Source of the DNA: Acephala macrosclerotiorum
Lineage: Eukaryota > Ascomycota > Leotiomycetes > Helotiales > Mollisiaceae
Length of the DNA stretch: 22,734 bases
NCBI GenBank assembly: GCA_014904845.1
Contig: MU119738.1
Span: forward strand, 1-22,734
Direction of reading: 5' to 3'
Below the pieces are notes generated by a model. That model did not search any database and had not been told where the DNA came from. It saw nothing but the letters and a program-made list of their open reading frames with translations. The position numbers were made by a program, and so were the translations under genes. Shown here piece by piece: positions 1 to 9,655 of this stretch (position 1 is its first letter; the number at the start of each line of letters is the position of its first letter).

Positions 1-80
1 ATAAAACAAATATTATATTTTATTATAATAAATTTAAAAAATTAATTTTATTAATAATAATTAAAATAATATACAATTTA

Positions 81-110
81 ATAAAATTAAATAAAATTAA
101 ATAAAATTAT
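81..110. repeat. Short tandem repeat, 10-bp unit ATAAAATTAA
   Basis: Three consecutive near-identical 10-bp units. A simple-sequence repeat in A+T-rich DNA, with no function inferred. Confidence 0.7.
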
Positions 111-644
111 ATTAATATTATTAATTTTTAAAATATATTTTAAAATAATTATTAAAAACGTATTATTATAAAAAAAATATATAATATTTATATATTAAAT
201 ATATATATTTAATAAAAAAAATTTTTTATATAAATTATTAATAATAAACAAAATAAAAATTTATAATATATATAATTAATAATAAATTTTTAAAAATTAA
301 TATTTATATATTTATTAAAATAAAATTATTAATAATCGAATTAATATATTATTTTTTATCAAATTTAATTTTAATTTAAAACGTTATTTATTGAGTTTAT
401 TAAATTGCGATCAAATTAAAATCGTTTAATTAAATCGTTTTAAGTTTTTTAAATATTTTAAATATTTTAAATATATTAAAATTAAAATATTTAACAAATT
501 CGAAATTAAATTATTTGAAATTTTATATATAAAATTTTTTATATTATAAAACTTTATTTTAAAAGTTTTAATTAATTTTATTAAATACGTATTAAAATAT
601 ATTATTACAAAATTCAAATATAAATTTAAAAAATCTTTGATAAA

Positions 645-801
645 CGTTTTATTTTACTTTATTTTATTTTAAATTTTAAATATAATTTAAATTGTATTAT
701 TTTTAAAAGTTTAAATTTAATAAAATAATTAACGTATAATATAACGTATAATATATTATATATATATAATCGAATAAAATAAAATAAAGTAAAATAAAAT
801 A
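645..801. repeat. Inverted repeat, 26-bp arms
   Basis: The arm at about 646-671 (TTTTATTTTACTTTATTTTA core) is the reverse complement of about 775-800, with a loop of about 100 bp. The arm has an internal C/G landmark (TTTAC / GTAAA), so the match is more than simple A/T symmetry. It may be a remnant of a small TIR element. The loop also holds a tandem CGTATAATATAA pair near 733-755. Confidence 0.5.
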
Positions 802-922
802 CTTAATAATAATTTATTATAATATTAAAAATATACGTATATAATTAAAAATTTTAATATTTTTCATTTAAAAAATTAATATTTTAAATTTATATATTTT
901 AATTAATTCAAATAATTTAAAT

Positions 923-958
923 ACTTTAAACGATTTTAAACGTTTTAAACGTTTTAAA
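923..958. repeat. Tandem repeat, unit CGTTTTAAA
   Basis: Three to four head-to-tail copies of a 9-10 bp unit. One copy reads CGATTTTAAA. A local slippage repeat in the A+T desert. Confidence 0.65.
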
Positions 959-2350
959 TATAAAATTTTTTGTTTTAATTTAAATTAAATTAACAAATTC
1001 AATAATAATTTTTTAATCAATTTAATTATATTTAAAAAAATTAAATTTATTATTATTAAATTAAAATTTATTAATAATTATATTTATATATAATTTTTAT
1101 TTTTTAATTATAATTAAAATTTTTTTAATATTATTAAAATATAAATAAATAATATATTTATATTAATAAAAAAAAATTATAATAAAATTTAAATTATTAA
1201 ATTTATAAATTAAATATAAATAATAATATATTTAAAATATTTATCTTATTATAATTTATTAATAAATTATTTTTATAAATAAAAATAAAAAAAAATAATA
1301 AAAAATTTAAAATTAAAATTTTTTTTACAATAAATAAATTATTAAATATATATTAATTTTTAAATTTTATAAAAAAAAAGAATTAATATAATAATAATAA
1401 TTAAATTTATTATAAAATAATTCGATTTTTTTAATAATTTAATAATTATATATATTAATTTATATTTATTTTATAAATATTTAATTAAATTTAAAACGAA
1501 TAAAATTTTTTTTTAATAATTAATATTATAATAATTATATAAATAAAAAAAATTATAAAAAATTAAATAAATTAATAATTAAAATAAAATTTTTAAATTT
1601 TAATAAATTTTAAAAATAATATTAATAAATTAATATTTTTTTTAATATTTATAATATATAATAATAATAATAATAAAATTTTTTATTTATTTAAATTATT
1701 AAAAATAATAACGTTTTTATTATAAAATAAATATTATATAATATTTATATATAATTTAAAATCGTATATAATTAATATTATTTTATTTTTATTTTTAAAA
1801 TAAAAATTTTATATTTTAAATATTATTTATAATATTAATAATATTTTAAATTAAAAATAAAAAAAATATTTAAATTTAATAATTATAAATTTTAATAAAT
1901 TTTAAAAATAATATTATTTTTAAAATTTAATTATATATTTTTTATTTATTTGAAATTAATAAAAATATAAAAAAAAAAATTATTAATATTAAAATAAATA
2001 TTATATAAAATTTATATATAATTTAAAATCGTAATCAATTAATATTATTAATATAAATATAATAATTATATAATATTTAATTATAAATTAAATATAAATC
2101 AAATATAATTTTTTTTACAAATTATTATATAATAATAATAATAAATAAAATATAAAATATAAAATAAAATTTATTTTATTTTATTTTTAATAATATATTA
2201 ATATAATTATAATATTTTTTAATTTTAATATTCAAAATATAATTAAAATAAAATTTATTTAATTATTTAAAATAATTTTTTTATTAAATTAAATATATTT
2301 AAAATAATAAATAATAAACGAATTATATAATTATATATTATAATATAAAA

Positions 2351-2400
2351 AAATATTATAATACGCGAATATTATAATATAAAAATATTATAATACGAAA
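2351..2400. repeat. Tandem repeat, unit AATATTATAATACG
   Basis: Three copies of AATATTATAAT followed by ACG or ATA, spaced 16-18 bp. Each core is nearly self-complementary (ATATTATAATAT), so it could form small hairpins. It lies about 250 bp upstream of the foldback-like element, and no link is evident. Confidence 0.55.
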
Positions 2401-2634
2401 TATATTTTAATACGAATTTAATTAAATATATTATATAATTATTTTTTATTTTACGTATTAAATATTAATTTTAATCGTATATTATTTTTATTAATTATAT
2501 AAAAATATTTATTAATAAATTAAATATAAAAAATAAAAATTTGAATTTTATATTTTATAATTATTATAATCGTTATTTATTTTAATAAAAAATATAATTT
2601 TAATTTTAATATAATTTAATATTATATATAATTA

Positions 2635-2644
2635 AAATATTTTT
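2635..2644. repeat. Left direct repeat, candidate target-site duplication (AAATATTTTT)
   Basis: AAATATTTTT occurs directly before the left terminal inverted repeat and again at 6591-6600 directly after the right one. A run of T blurs the element edge, so the true duplication could be 8 to 10 bp. AAATATTT is itself palindromic, so part of the match could belong to the inverted repeat. Lengths of 8-10 bp fit hAT (8) or Mutator-like (8-11) insertion. Confidence 0.5.
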
Positions 2645-2869
2645 TTCGATACTCGATACACATTTTACTTCGTAGACTTCGCAAAAGCGTTTCTGCGAAA
2701 AATTACAAAGTTTTCAATTTTAGTAATATATTCTTATTTCAAGTTTCAAGTTTCAAATTAAAAACTTTTAATTTGAGCGTTTTATAAGCATTTAAAATTG
2801 ATATAATTATTGAGATTTGAGATTTTATCGAGCGATAAAATCGATAAACTAATAAACTCTTTAGTGTTT
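2643..2869 (+). repeat. Left terminal inverted repeat, outer segment
   Basis: Pairs with 6347-6590 on the opposite strand. Conserved landmarks in order from the tip are CGATACTCGATA, a small hairpin at 2678-2699 (TTCGCA / TGCGAA), a doubled CAAGTTTCAAGTTTCAAA, TTTGAGCGTTTTATAAGCATTT, and GATAAACTAATAAACTCTTTAGTG. Relative to the right end it lacks about 13 bp near 2815. Most other differences are transitions. Confidence 0.85.
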
Positions 2870-3488
2870 AAAATAAAAACGCACTTTTTACGAAGTTTCA
2901 TATTATTAAAAGAATATTTCCTGGGATTTCCGTTTCTTATATTGAATTGCTACAATCGATTTAATCAATTTGAATTACTTTATTTAGTATATAATTCTAG
3001 GAAAAGACTTTTTAAAACTTCTTTCGAGAATTACGCAATCGTAAAACAATTTTAATATTTATATACTTTAATATTTAAAGTAGAAACGCATTTATTGTAA
3101 AGTTTTATAGTAAAAAAATATTATCAAAAGAATACTTCTTGAGATTCTCGTTTTATATTCAATTTCTATAATCGATTCAATTAATTATAAAGAGTTATTT
3201 ATTAAAAAAAGACTTTTTAAGACTTTTTTCGAAAATTGTACAATTGGATTTTTGAGTATTTTACAGTTTAGAATTTTAATATTTAAAATAAAAACGTACT
3301 TTTAAAATTTTATATCAGAAGAATACTTTTTAAAATTTTCGTTTTTTATATTAAATTATTACAATTGATTTAATTAATTTAAATTACTTTATTTAGTATA
3401 TAATTTTAAAAAGAAACTTTTTAAACTTTTTTTCGAAAATTGCGCAATTATAAAAATACTTAGTACTTAAGTAAGTATTTCAATACTT
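2870..3488 (+). repeat. Left arm tandem array: three units of about 205 bp
   Basis: Units start at about 2870, 3077 and 3285, and a fourth start at 3489 leads into the inner arm. Each begins AAAATAAAAACG or AAAGTAAAAACG. Each contains a box resembling the palindromic CCTGGGATTTCCG, an ACAATCGATTTAATCAATT box, a TTTAGTATATAATTC box and an NTTGCGCAATT-like box (at 3031, 3236 and 3440). Spacing is 204-208 bp. The units are inverted relative to those at about 5790-6346. The open frame seen at 2810-3055 falls across these repeats and is not a gene. Confidence 0.8.
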
Positions 3489-3905
3489 AAAGTAAAAACG
3501 TACTTAGAAAAGTTTTGCGATTACTATTTTTATTAAATACAATTATATTTTATTGATTTGCACAATAACGAATTAATAAAATCGTTTAAAACTTGAAATT
3601 TAATAGTATTTAATTTAATTTTAATTTATTTATAAGTTTTATATGATTTGAATTAATTGATATATTATAATTGTAAACGTAATATAATTGCATATTAATT
3701 AAAATTTTAATATTTCTTATTAAATCGATTATATATTACTTTGAAATTACGAGATTATCGAATTTTTAAATAAATTAATCAAATTACTACATTTGAATAC
3801 TTCGATTAAATTTGAATAAAATCGCTTATTGTAAAAAGTATTAATATTACGTACATATAAAAAAATTGATATTAGTTTTTATATCGAATAAACAATTATT
3901 TTAAT
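3489..3905 (+). repeat. Left arm of inner palindrome
   Basis: Reverse-complements 4186-4605 along its length. Landmarks shared by both arms are AAAGTTTTGCGATTA, ATTATATTTTATT.ATTTGCA, AAATCGATTATATATTA, ATTAATCAAATTACTA, AATACTTCGATTAAATTT and AAAAAATTGATATTA. Arms differ mainly by C/T and G/A changes and a few indels. Confidence 0.75.
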
Positions 3906-4185
3906 ATTAATAATTTTTTATTATAATAATTAAATTAAAAATTTTATTTTTTATTTTTATTATAAATTATTATTATATAAAACTCGTTAATATTTTAATA
4001 ATTTAAAAAATAATTAAAAAAATACGCAATTAAACTTTGAAAATAATATTAATAAATTAATATTATTTTCAAAATTTATTAAAAATTATAAAAATCGAAA
4101 TTAAATTTTTTTTTTTTAATTTTATAAATTAAATAATAATAATATTAAAATATTAATATTTTTTTTATTTTTTAATATTTTTTTT
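3906..4185. repeat. Loop of inner palindrome, sharing a module with 11850-12125
   Basis: About 265 bp of this loop match the stretch just inside the left LTR of the copia element, in the same orientation. Shared landmarks are TAATATTTTAATA, AAACTTT.AAAA..A..TTAATAAATTA, a run of T, and AATTTTATAAAT.AAATAAT. Most differences are transitions and the loop copy is the more A+T-rich. The loop also holds a perfect hairpin near 4037-4075, with 16-bp arms starting TTTGAAAATAATATTA. Whether the module is a small independent element or a captured retroelement piece is unknown. Confidence 0.6.
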
Positions 4186-4605
4186 TATTATTTGTTCAAT
4201 ATAAAAATTAATATCAATTTTTTCAAATCACGTATAATTCACGTAATACGAGTCAATTCAATTATAAACGAAAAATATTAAATTTAATCGAAGTATTTAA
4301 ATATAGTAATTTGATTAATCTATTAAAAAATTCGATAATTTTGTAATTTCGAATTAATATATAATCGATTTAATAAAAAATATTAAAATTTCAATAAATA
4401 TACGATTATAATTATAAATTATTTATTAATACAAATTATATAAAAATTGTAAATAAATTGAAACTCAATTAAATATTTTTATATTTTAAATTTCAAGTAA
4501 TTTTATTAATTTGTTATTATGCAAATGAATAAAATATAATTATATTTAATCAAAATAATAATCGCAAAACTTTTAAATGCATTTTTATTTTAAGTACTAA
4601 GGTTT
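4186..4605 (-). repeat. Right arm of inner palindrome
   Basis: Inverted copy of 3489-3905. It ends near 4605 in a segment reading TGCATTTTTATTTTAAGTAC, the reverse complement of the start of a 205-bp unit. This shows that the inner arm is continuous with the tandem-unit family. Confidence 0.75.
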
Positions 4606-4619
4606 TAAATTGTAAAAAT

Positions 4620-5780
4620 ACTAAAAAATCTTATTTCAATCGTATAATTCAATTTTTTTATATAATATTTCAAAATTTTTGAAAATTTGTTTTTAATTAT
4701 TTATATTGAAAAACTAATAATAAAATAATTGTTTTATATTTTAAATTGTTTATAAATTAGAAAAAAAGTTTATAAATAATAAATTGACGATTATATTATT
4801 AATATTAGTTTATTGAAATTTAAATCGACAAAAAAAAAGTTTTTTTTAAAACGAGAAAAAGAAAAATATTTTATACAAATTTTAATACCTAATTAATCTT
4901 TAAAAAAAAGTTTTCTATATATTATTTATTATTAAATACTATTTTGAGTCGAAAAAAATAATATATTTTTTTTTAAATTTATTTTTATTTTTAAAAAAAT
5001 ATTTTCGAGATTTAATAATTTATCGATTTTAATATTACGATAAATATTATTTCGATAATAATTTGATAAAAAAATATACGTTTAATTGAAAAAAAAATTG
5101 AAAAAAAAAAAAAATTAATATAAACTTTGAAAATAGAAAACTTTAAAAGAAAAAAAAAACGTAAATTACAAAAAAAGAAATCGAATTTTGAAATAGAAGT
5201 TTTTAGTGAATCGATTGAAATATTTATTATACTATTGAAAATTGAACGTTTATAAAAAGAAAGAAAATAAAAATTTGAAAATACGTCGAAGAAAAAAAAA
5301 ACTTTTATTCAATTAATTAAAATATTTATTGAAAGATTGAATAAGAGACCAATACGAAAACAGTTCTAGGGTTGAAAAGAGAAAAGTTAAGAGATAGAGT
5401 AAAGATTACTAGTGATGCATTGGATCGATTGTAAGTTTATTGAGTAAACTCGAGAGAGTCCAACGTCGATAGTAGATTAAAATTCCGATATTAAGTAATT
5501 GTCGCAAATTCTTTCGACCTTTCGCTTGGTCAGTGGAAGCGAGAAAACTAAAGAAGTCGAGAAAGTTGAAATAAGAAAAAAAGACTTTGATTGAGACTAA
5601 AAAATTTAATTGTACTCGAAAAGTACAATTTGTATTAATAGTACGCTTTTTTCCTTGGTCGATTTTTCCGTTCGAATTGCAATTGTATATAGACGTATAT
5701 ACTATAGAAAAGTACTAGTAATAACTCCGATAGTTTTATTGTTTAATAGTAAATACAAATTTAAAATAAATTTTATTTCA
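4620..5780. other. Unpaired 1.16-kb interior of the foldback-like element
   Basis: Present only on the right side of the palindrome, between the inner arm and the first right tandem unit. The + strand is A-rich, with long A runs around 5090-5310. GC rises sharply from about 5340, with phrases such as GTTCTAGGGTTGAAAAGAGA. Only short open stretches of about 30 codons exist and none matches a transposase I know. A 9-bp hairpin (AATTGTACT / AGTACAATT, loop CGAAA) lies at 5608-5630. It could be the element's own unique core, a decayed transposase, or a later insertion. The open frame at 5610-5849 overlaps the hairpin and repeat arm and has no recognisable product. Confidence 0.45.
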
Positions 5781-5784
5781 TTTT

Positions 5785-6346
5785 ATTCAATTGCGCAGTT
5801 TTCAACGAGAGTTCCAGGGAATATTCCCTTGGTAAATAATTTTTTATAATCAATTGAATCAATTGTAAAAACTAAATATAAAACGGGAGTCCCAGGAGAT
5901 ATTCTCCTGGAGTATTCTCTTGGTAAGACTCTATCGAAAGTGCGTTTCTGTTTTAAGTATCAAAGTACTTAAGTACTAGAACTGTTTTACGATTGCGCAA
6001 TTCTCGAGAAAAAGTTTTAAAAGTCTCTCTCTGGAATTATATATTAAAGAAAGTAATATAAATTGATTGAATCGATCGTAGTAATTCAATATAAAAAACG
6101 AAAGTTCCAAGAAATGTTTCCTTGATATAAAACTCTATAATAAATGCGTTTATACTTAAAGTACTAAAGTGTTTCAATGTTGAAATAATTGCGCAGTTCT
6201 CAAAAAAAGTCCTAAAAAATTTCCCCTTGGAATTATATACTAAATAAAATAATTTAAATTGATTAAATCGATCGTAGTAAGTAAATATAAAAACGGGAGT
6301 TCCAAGGAGTGTTCTTTTAGTAATATGAGACTCCGCAGTGCGTTTT
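5785..6346 (-). repeat. Right arm tandem array: three units of about 200 bp
   Basis: Inverted counterparts of the left array. TTGCGCA boxes fall at 5791, 5993 and 6189, and TGCGTTT boxes at 5941, 6145 and 6339, giving a period of 194-204 bp. This arm keeps far more G and C, for example CGGGAGTCCCAGGAG and GGAGTGTTC. It is probably closer to the original unit sequence. CCAGG..TATTC.CCTGG forms a small palindrome in each unit. Confidence 0.8.
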
Positions 6347-6590
6347 TGCCTTAGGCACTAAAGTGCTTATCAGCTTATCGACTTCACCGCCCGGCAGAAT
6401 CTCAAACTACTATTCCATCTCAATAACTATACCAACTTCAAATGCTTATAAAACGCTCAAATTAAGAGTTTTTAATTTAAAACTTGAAACTTGAAATAAA
6501 AATATATTACTAAAATCGAAAACTTTGTAGTTTCTCGCAAGGGCGTTCTTGCGAAACCTGCGAAGCAAAATGTATATCGAGTATCGAAAG
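6347..6590 (-). repeat. Right terminal inverted repeat, outer segment
   Basis: Inverted copy of 2643-2869 ending ATATCGAGTATCGAAAG. The tip carries a hairpin at 6531-6556 (TTTCTCGCAAG / CTTGCGAAA). The segment ACTTCACCGCCCGGCAGAATC near 6384 is among the most GC-rich DNA in the window. The left arm equivalent has been reduced to A+T by transitions. Confidence 0.85.
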
Positions 6591-6600
6591 AAATATTTTT
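6591..6600. repeat. Right direct repeat, candidate target-site duplication (AAATATTTTT)
   Basis: Identical to 2635-2644 and directly abutting the right terminal repeat. See the left copy for the length ambiguity. Confidence 0.5.
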
Positions 6601-7829
6601 ATTTAAAATAATTAAAATAAATCAATATATTTTATTATAAATAAAATAATAAATTTTTTTATTATTAATTTTACGTTAATATTTATATAAATATTTGTTT
6701 TTATTATTTTCAATTATTAAATTGAAAAAAAGTTTTATAATAAATTTTTTTAATAATTTAAATAATAATTTATAAATTGATTTTATAATATTATTATCGT
6801 TTTTTTATTAATTATTAAAATTCGATTATTTTTATTTCATTTTAATTTTTTTTTAATAATTTTTTATAAATTTATAAAAATCGATTTTCTATTTATAAAT
6901 ATTAAATAATTATATAATCGAAATTTTTTTTATAATTTTTTAATTAAATTTTTTATTTTTTAAAAATTTTTATAAAAAATTTTTAAAATTTATAATTTTA
7001 AATTTTTTTTTTATAATATTCGAAATAATATTTAATATATTTGTTTATTTTTTTTTTATAAAATCGAACTCGTTTTGAAATTCAAAAATTCGAAATTTTA
7101 AAATTTTAATTTAAAATTTTTTTTATAATATTTTTTTTATAATATTAATTTAAATATATTTTTTTTACGATTTTTATTATTAATAAAAAAATTTCATATT
7201 ATATTTTGAATTAATTTTTATTATTTAATTTTTAAATATTATTAAAATTATAATTATTTTCGTTTTTCGATAAAATAAAATATTAATTATAAATATATTT
7301 ATATTTTTTAATTTTAATAATAAATTTTTTAATTTTAATTATAATACGTTTTATTTTATTTCGAATTATAATATTTCAAATATTAAAAAATAAATTCGAG
7401 TTTTTAAATTTATATTAAATTAAATAATATGTTTTTTATTAAACGAATAAATATTTTTATACGTAATTATAAAATCGATTATAAAATTATAATTTGAAAT
7501 TTAATTATTATTTATTTATATAAAATTAATAAAATCGATTATTTAAAATTATTAAAATTTTCGAATAATATAAAAAGTTTTATAAATAATATTAAAATTT
7601 TACGAATTCGAAATAACGTTTTATAAAATATAATTATAAAATAATATTATTTATACGTATTATAAATCGATTAATTTGTAATTATAAAAAAGAATATTAT
7701 TATAACAAAAAAAAATATTATCAAATTAAAATATTATTATTAATCGTAAATATAACGATTATAAAAATAAATATAATATTTTTTTATAATTAAATTTTTC
7801 GTAAACGAAATATAATTATAAATAAAATA

Positions 7830-7905
7830 CGAATTTTTATAAAATATTCGAAAAATATTTCATAAATCGAATTTTTATAAAATATTTTAAAAAAAAATAT
7901 TATTA
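7830..7905. repeat. Tandem repeat, 38-bp period
   Basis: CGAATTTTTATAAAATATT starts at 7830 and again at 7868. A third, weaker copy with TTTTCGTAAAATATTTAAAAA follows to about 7945. Confidence 0.6.
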
Positions 7906-8026
7906 ATTAAATTTTCGTAAAATATTTAAAAAATATTTTTAAATTAATAAATTTAATTAAAACGAATAAAAATTCAATAAAAAAATTATTATAAAACGTA
8001 ATAAATATAAATTTGAAAAAATTAAT

Positions 8027-8276
8027 AATAATTATTAAAACGATTTATTTTTAATTATTGGAATTTTTAAATTTTTATAACGTTTAATAATTCTTAAAAC
8101 GATTTATAAAAATATATATCGATTTTTTTTTTAATATATAATAAATACAATTTAAAATAATTATTAAAATAATTTATTATTAATTATTTAAATTTTTAAA
8201 TATTTTTTACGTATTTAAATAATCGTTAAAACGATTTATTAATACGTATAAATATTTTTTTAATATTTTTTATAAT
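8027..8276. repeat. Tandem duplication of about 130 bp
   Basis: Two head-to-tail copies (about 8027-8152 and 8157-8276). They share AATTATTAAAA, ATTTATT.TTAATTATT, AATTTTTAAAT, ACGTTTAATAAT-like and TTAAAACGATTTAT blocks and end in a T run plus TAATAT. Differences include both transitions and small indels. Confidence 0.6.
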
Positions 8277-8631
8277 TTAATTTTTTATACGATATTTAAT
8301 TAATTTATAATTAATTATAAAATTGTTTATTAATTAATATCGATTATATAAAAATATTTATTAATTAAATTAAATTCGAAAATTTAAATAAATTTAAAAT
8401 TTATAAAATATAAACGTAAAAAATATTGAATTTAATTTTTATTAAAATAATTAATTTAAACGAATTTAAAAAAAAATTACAATATTTTAAATATTTAAAA
8501 TTATTATATAATCGAATTTAAAAATATTAAAATTTTAAAAATTTTACGATTTTATTTATTTATTTATAAATTTAATAAATTAATTATAATTATATTATAA
8601 ATTGAATTTATATTTAAATTATTTATATTTT

Positions 8632-8705
8632 TGTAATTACAATAATAGTTTAATAATCACGTGCAATATTAATCTCAAATGAATTAATATCGTTTTATTA
8701 GAATT
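8632..8705 (+). repeat. Truncated 5' LTR of copia copy 2
   Basis: Starts TGTAATTACAATAATAG and continues GTTTAATAATCACGTGC. This matches the start of the copy 1 LTR read on the - strand (TGTAAATACAATATTAG, then GTTTAGTAGTCACGTGC). About 140 bp of the LTR middle are missing. The sequence just downstream (ACGAAATAAT.A.ATTTCTATTTAAAA, near 8723-8750) already matches the leader downstream of the copy 1 5' LTR. The right end is approximate. Confidence 0.7.
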
Positions 8706-9006
8706 AATAATTATTTTTTAATTACGAAATAATAAAATTTCTATTTAAAAAAAACTATTTTAAAAAATTGTTATATTTTAAAAAATATATTAAAAAAGAT
8801 TTATTTTACGTTTTTAAATATTATTAAATTATAAGATTTATTTTTTGCGAAAACGAAATTTTAATGTCGTACAAATTTTTAAAAACTCGATTAAACAATT
8901 AATCAAATTATTATATTTATTAAAAAAAAATTTTTTTGTTAATCGTTTTATCGAAAAACACGTATATTAATAATATTATTAACGAGTCAATAATAATTTA
9001 ATCGAT

Positions 9007-9655
9007 TGTTAATATTATTAATTATTTTAATTTAGTACTAATAATATCAATTTAATATTAATAGTATTAAAATATTATTAATAGTACTAATTTAAAATTA
9101 AATATTTAAATATTTGAAATTTATAATTTATAGTATTTATTTAATTTATTATAAGAGTTTTAAATAAATTTATTGAGCGTATATTAAAATATTAAATTAT
9201 AAAATTGAAAGTTATTAAATTTTAATATTTTTTATTAAAAAATTAACGATCGCATTTTATTCGATTAATTATTAAAAATATCAAAAGAATAAATAAAAAT
9301 AAAAATTGAAAATATTAACGTTACTCGAAATCTGATCATAGAATCAATCGATTTAAATAAAATTTACGCGCGTAAAAAATAAATACTACGAACGAGTACT
9401 ATGAGCAAATATTGCAATTGATTAATATTAAGAGTTTAAAATGAAATACTTAGAAATTGAGCGATTTAATTGATTAAATGTAACTATATAAATATCGCTT
9501 ATAATCGTTTGTAATCGCTCGAGAATCGAGAGTTTTAATGTTTTTATTAATTCGAATTTATTTATTAATCGATTATTATTAAACGTTAAAGTTTTAAATA
9601 TACAATTATTACGTAGTACGCGCTATTAGTAAATCGCTAATACTATTAATAATCA
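9007..9655. repeat. Higher-GC island, possible solo LTR inside copy 2
   Basis: About 650 bp, clearly richer in G and C than its surroundings, especially 9300-9640. It is bounded by TGTTAATATTATTA and ACTATTAATAATCA, a plausible TG...CA pair with inverted-repeat ends. It carries a TATATAAATA box at 9485-9494, followed by a short promoter-proximal segment with CTCGAGAATCGAG, as fungal LTRs often do. Its removal makes copy 2 leader/gag length agree with copy 1. I see no target-site duplication (flanks TCGAT and ATTAA), so the boundaries and the LTR call are tentative. Confidence 0.35.
9033..9089. repeat. Imperfect palindrome
   Basis: TAGTACTAATAATAT on the left reverse-complements ATATTATTAATAGTACTA on the right with a short loop. 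It lies close to the left edge of the higher-GC island and may be part of its terminus. Confidence 0.5.

Larger units (their letters stand above)
1..2634. other. A+T desert, RIP-degraded, no gene
   Basis: About 2.6 kb of almost pure A and T. Nearly all the few C and G bases sit in CpG. All six frames are closed by frequent TAA stops and I recognise no protein motif or RNA gene. Short tandem and inverted repeats (listed separately) are the only structure. It is probably the remains of one or more mobile elements too mutated to classify, but that is inference from base composition and context only. Confidence 0.75.
2643..6590. mobile_element. Foldback-like TIR DNA transposon with tandem-repeat arms
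   Basis: The ends are long inverted copies. The left end starts TTTCGATACTCGATA, and the reverse complement of the right end starts CTTTCGATACTCGATA. The match continues with few gaps for about 800 bp: 2643-3488 pairs with about 5790-6590. Each arm has an outer segment of about 220 bp followed by three tandem units of about 205 bp. Inside lies a second palindrome (3489-3905 with 4186-4605) around a 280-bp loop, then about 1.2 kb present on the right side only. Long inverted arms built from tandem subrepeats are characteristic of foldback elements and of some Mutator-like elements. No transposase motif was recognised, so it is either non-autonomous or too decayed. Superfamily unknown. The right arm is visibly less A+T-rich than the left. 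Confidence 0.75.
6601..8631. other. A+T desert, RIP-degraded, no gene recognised
   Basis: About 2 kb with C and G almost confined to CpG and stops in every frame. I could not tie it to either flanking element. It contains the tandem structures listed at 7830-7905 and 8027-8276. It is probably an older insertion layer that the copia element later landed next to or in. Confidence 0.7.

Noticed and set aside
426..617. 63-codon open frame on the - strand
   Set aside because: Composed almost only of Ile, Leu, Asn, Lys and Tyr in an A+T desert, with no motif or supporting context. It is expected by chance at this base composition.
2810..3055. 81-codon open frame on the + strand
   Set aside because: Runs from the terminal inverted repeat through the first 205-bp tandem unit. 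Equivalent frames in the other units are closed, so it is a by-product of non-coding repeats.
2870..3488. Tandem units considered as a centromeric or telomeric satellite
   Set aside because: Only three units per arm, present in inverted symmetry within bounded termini flanked by a direct repeat, which fits a mobile element.
5610..5849. 79-codon open frame on the + strand
   Set aside because: Crosses from the unique interior into the right tandem array and covers a hairpin. No recognisable domain, and a repeat-arm artefact is more likely.
2870..6346. CRISPR-like array from regularly spaced TTGCGCA boxes
   Set aside because: The spacing comes from near-identical 205-bp units including the intervening sequence, not from short repeats with unique spacers.
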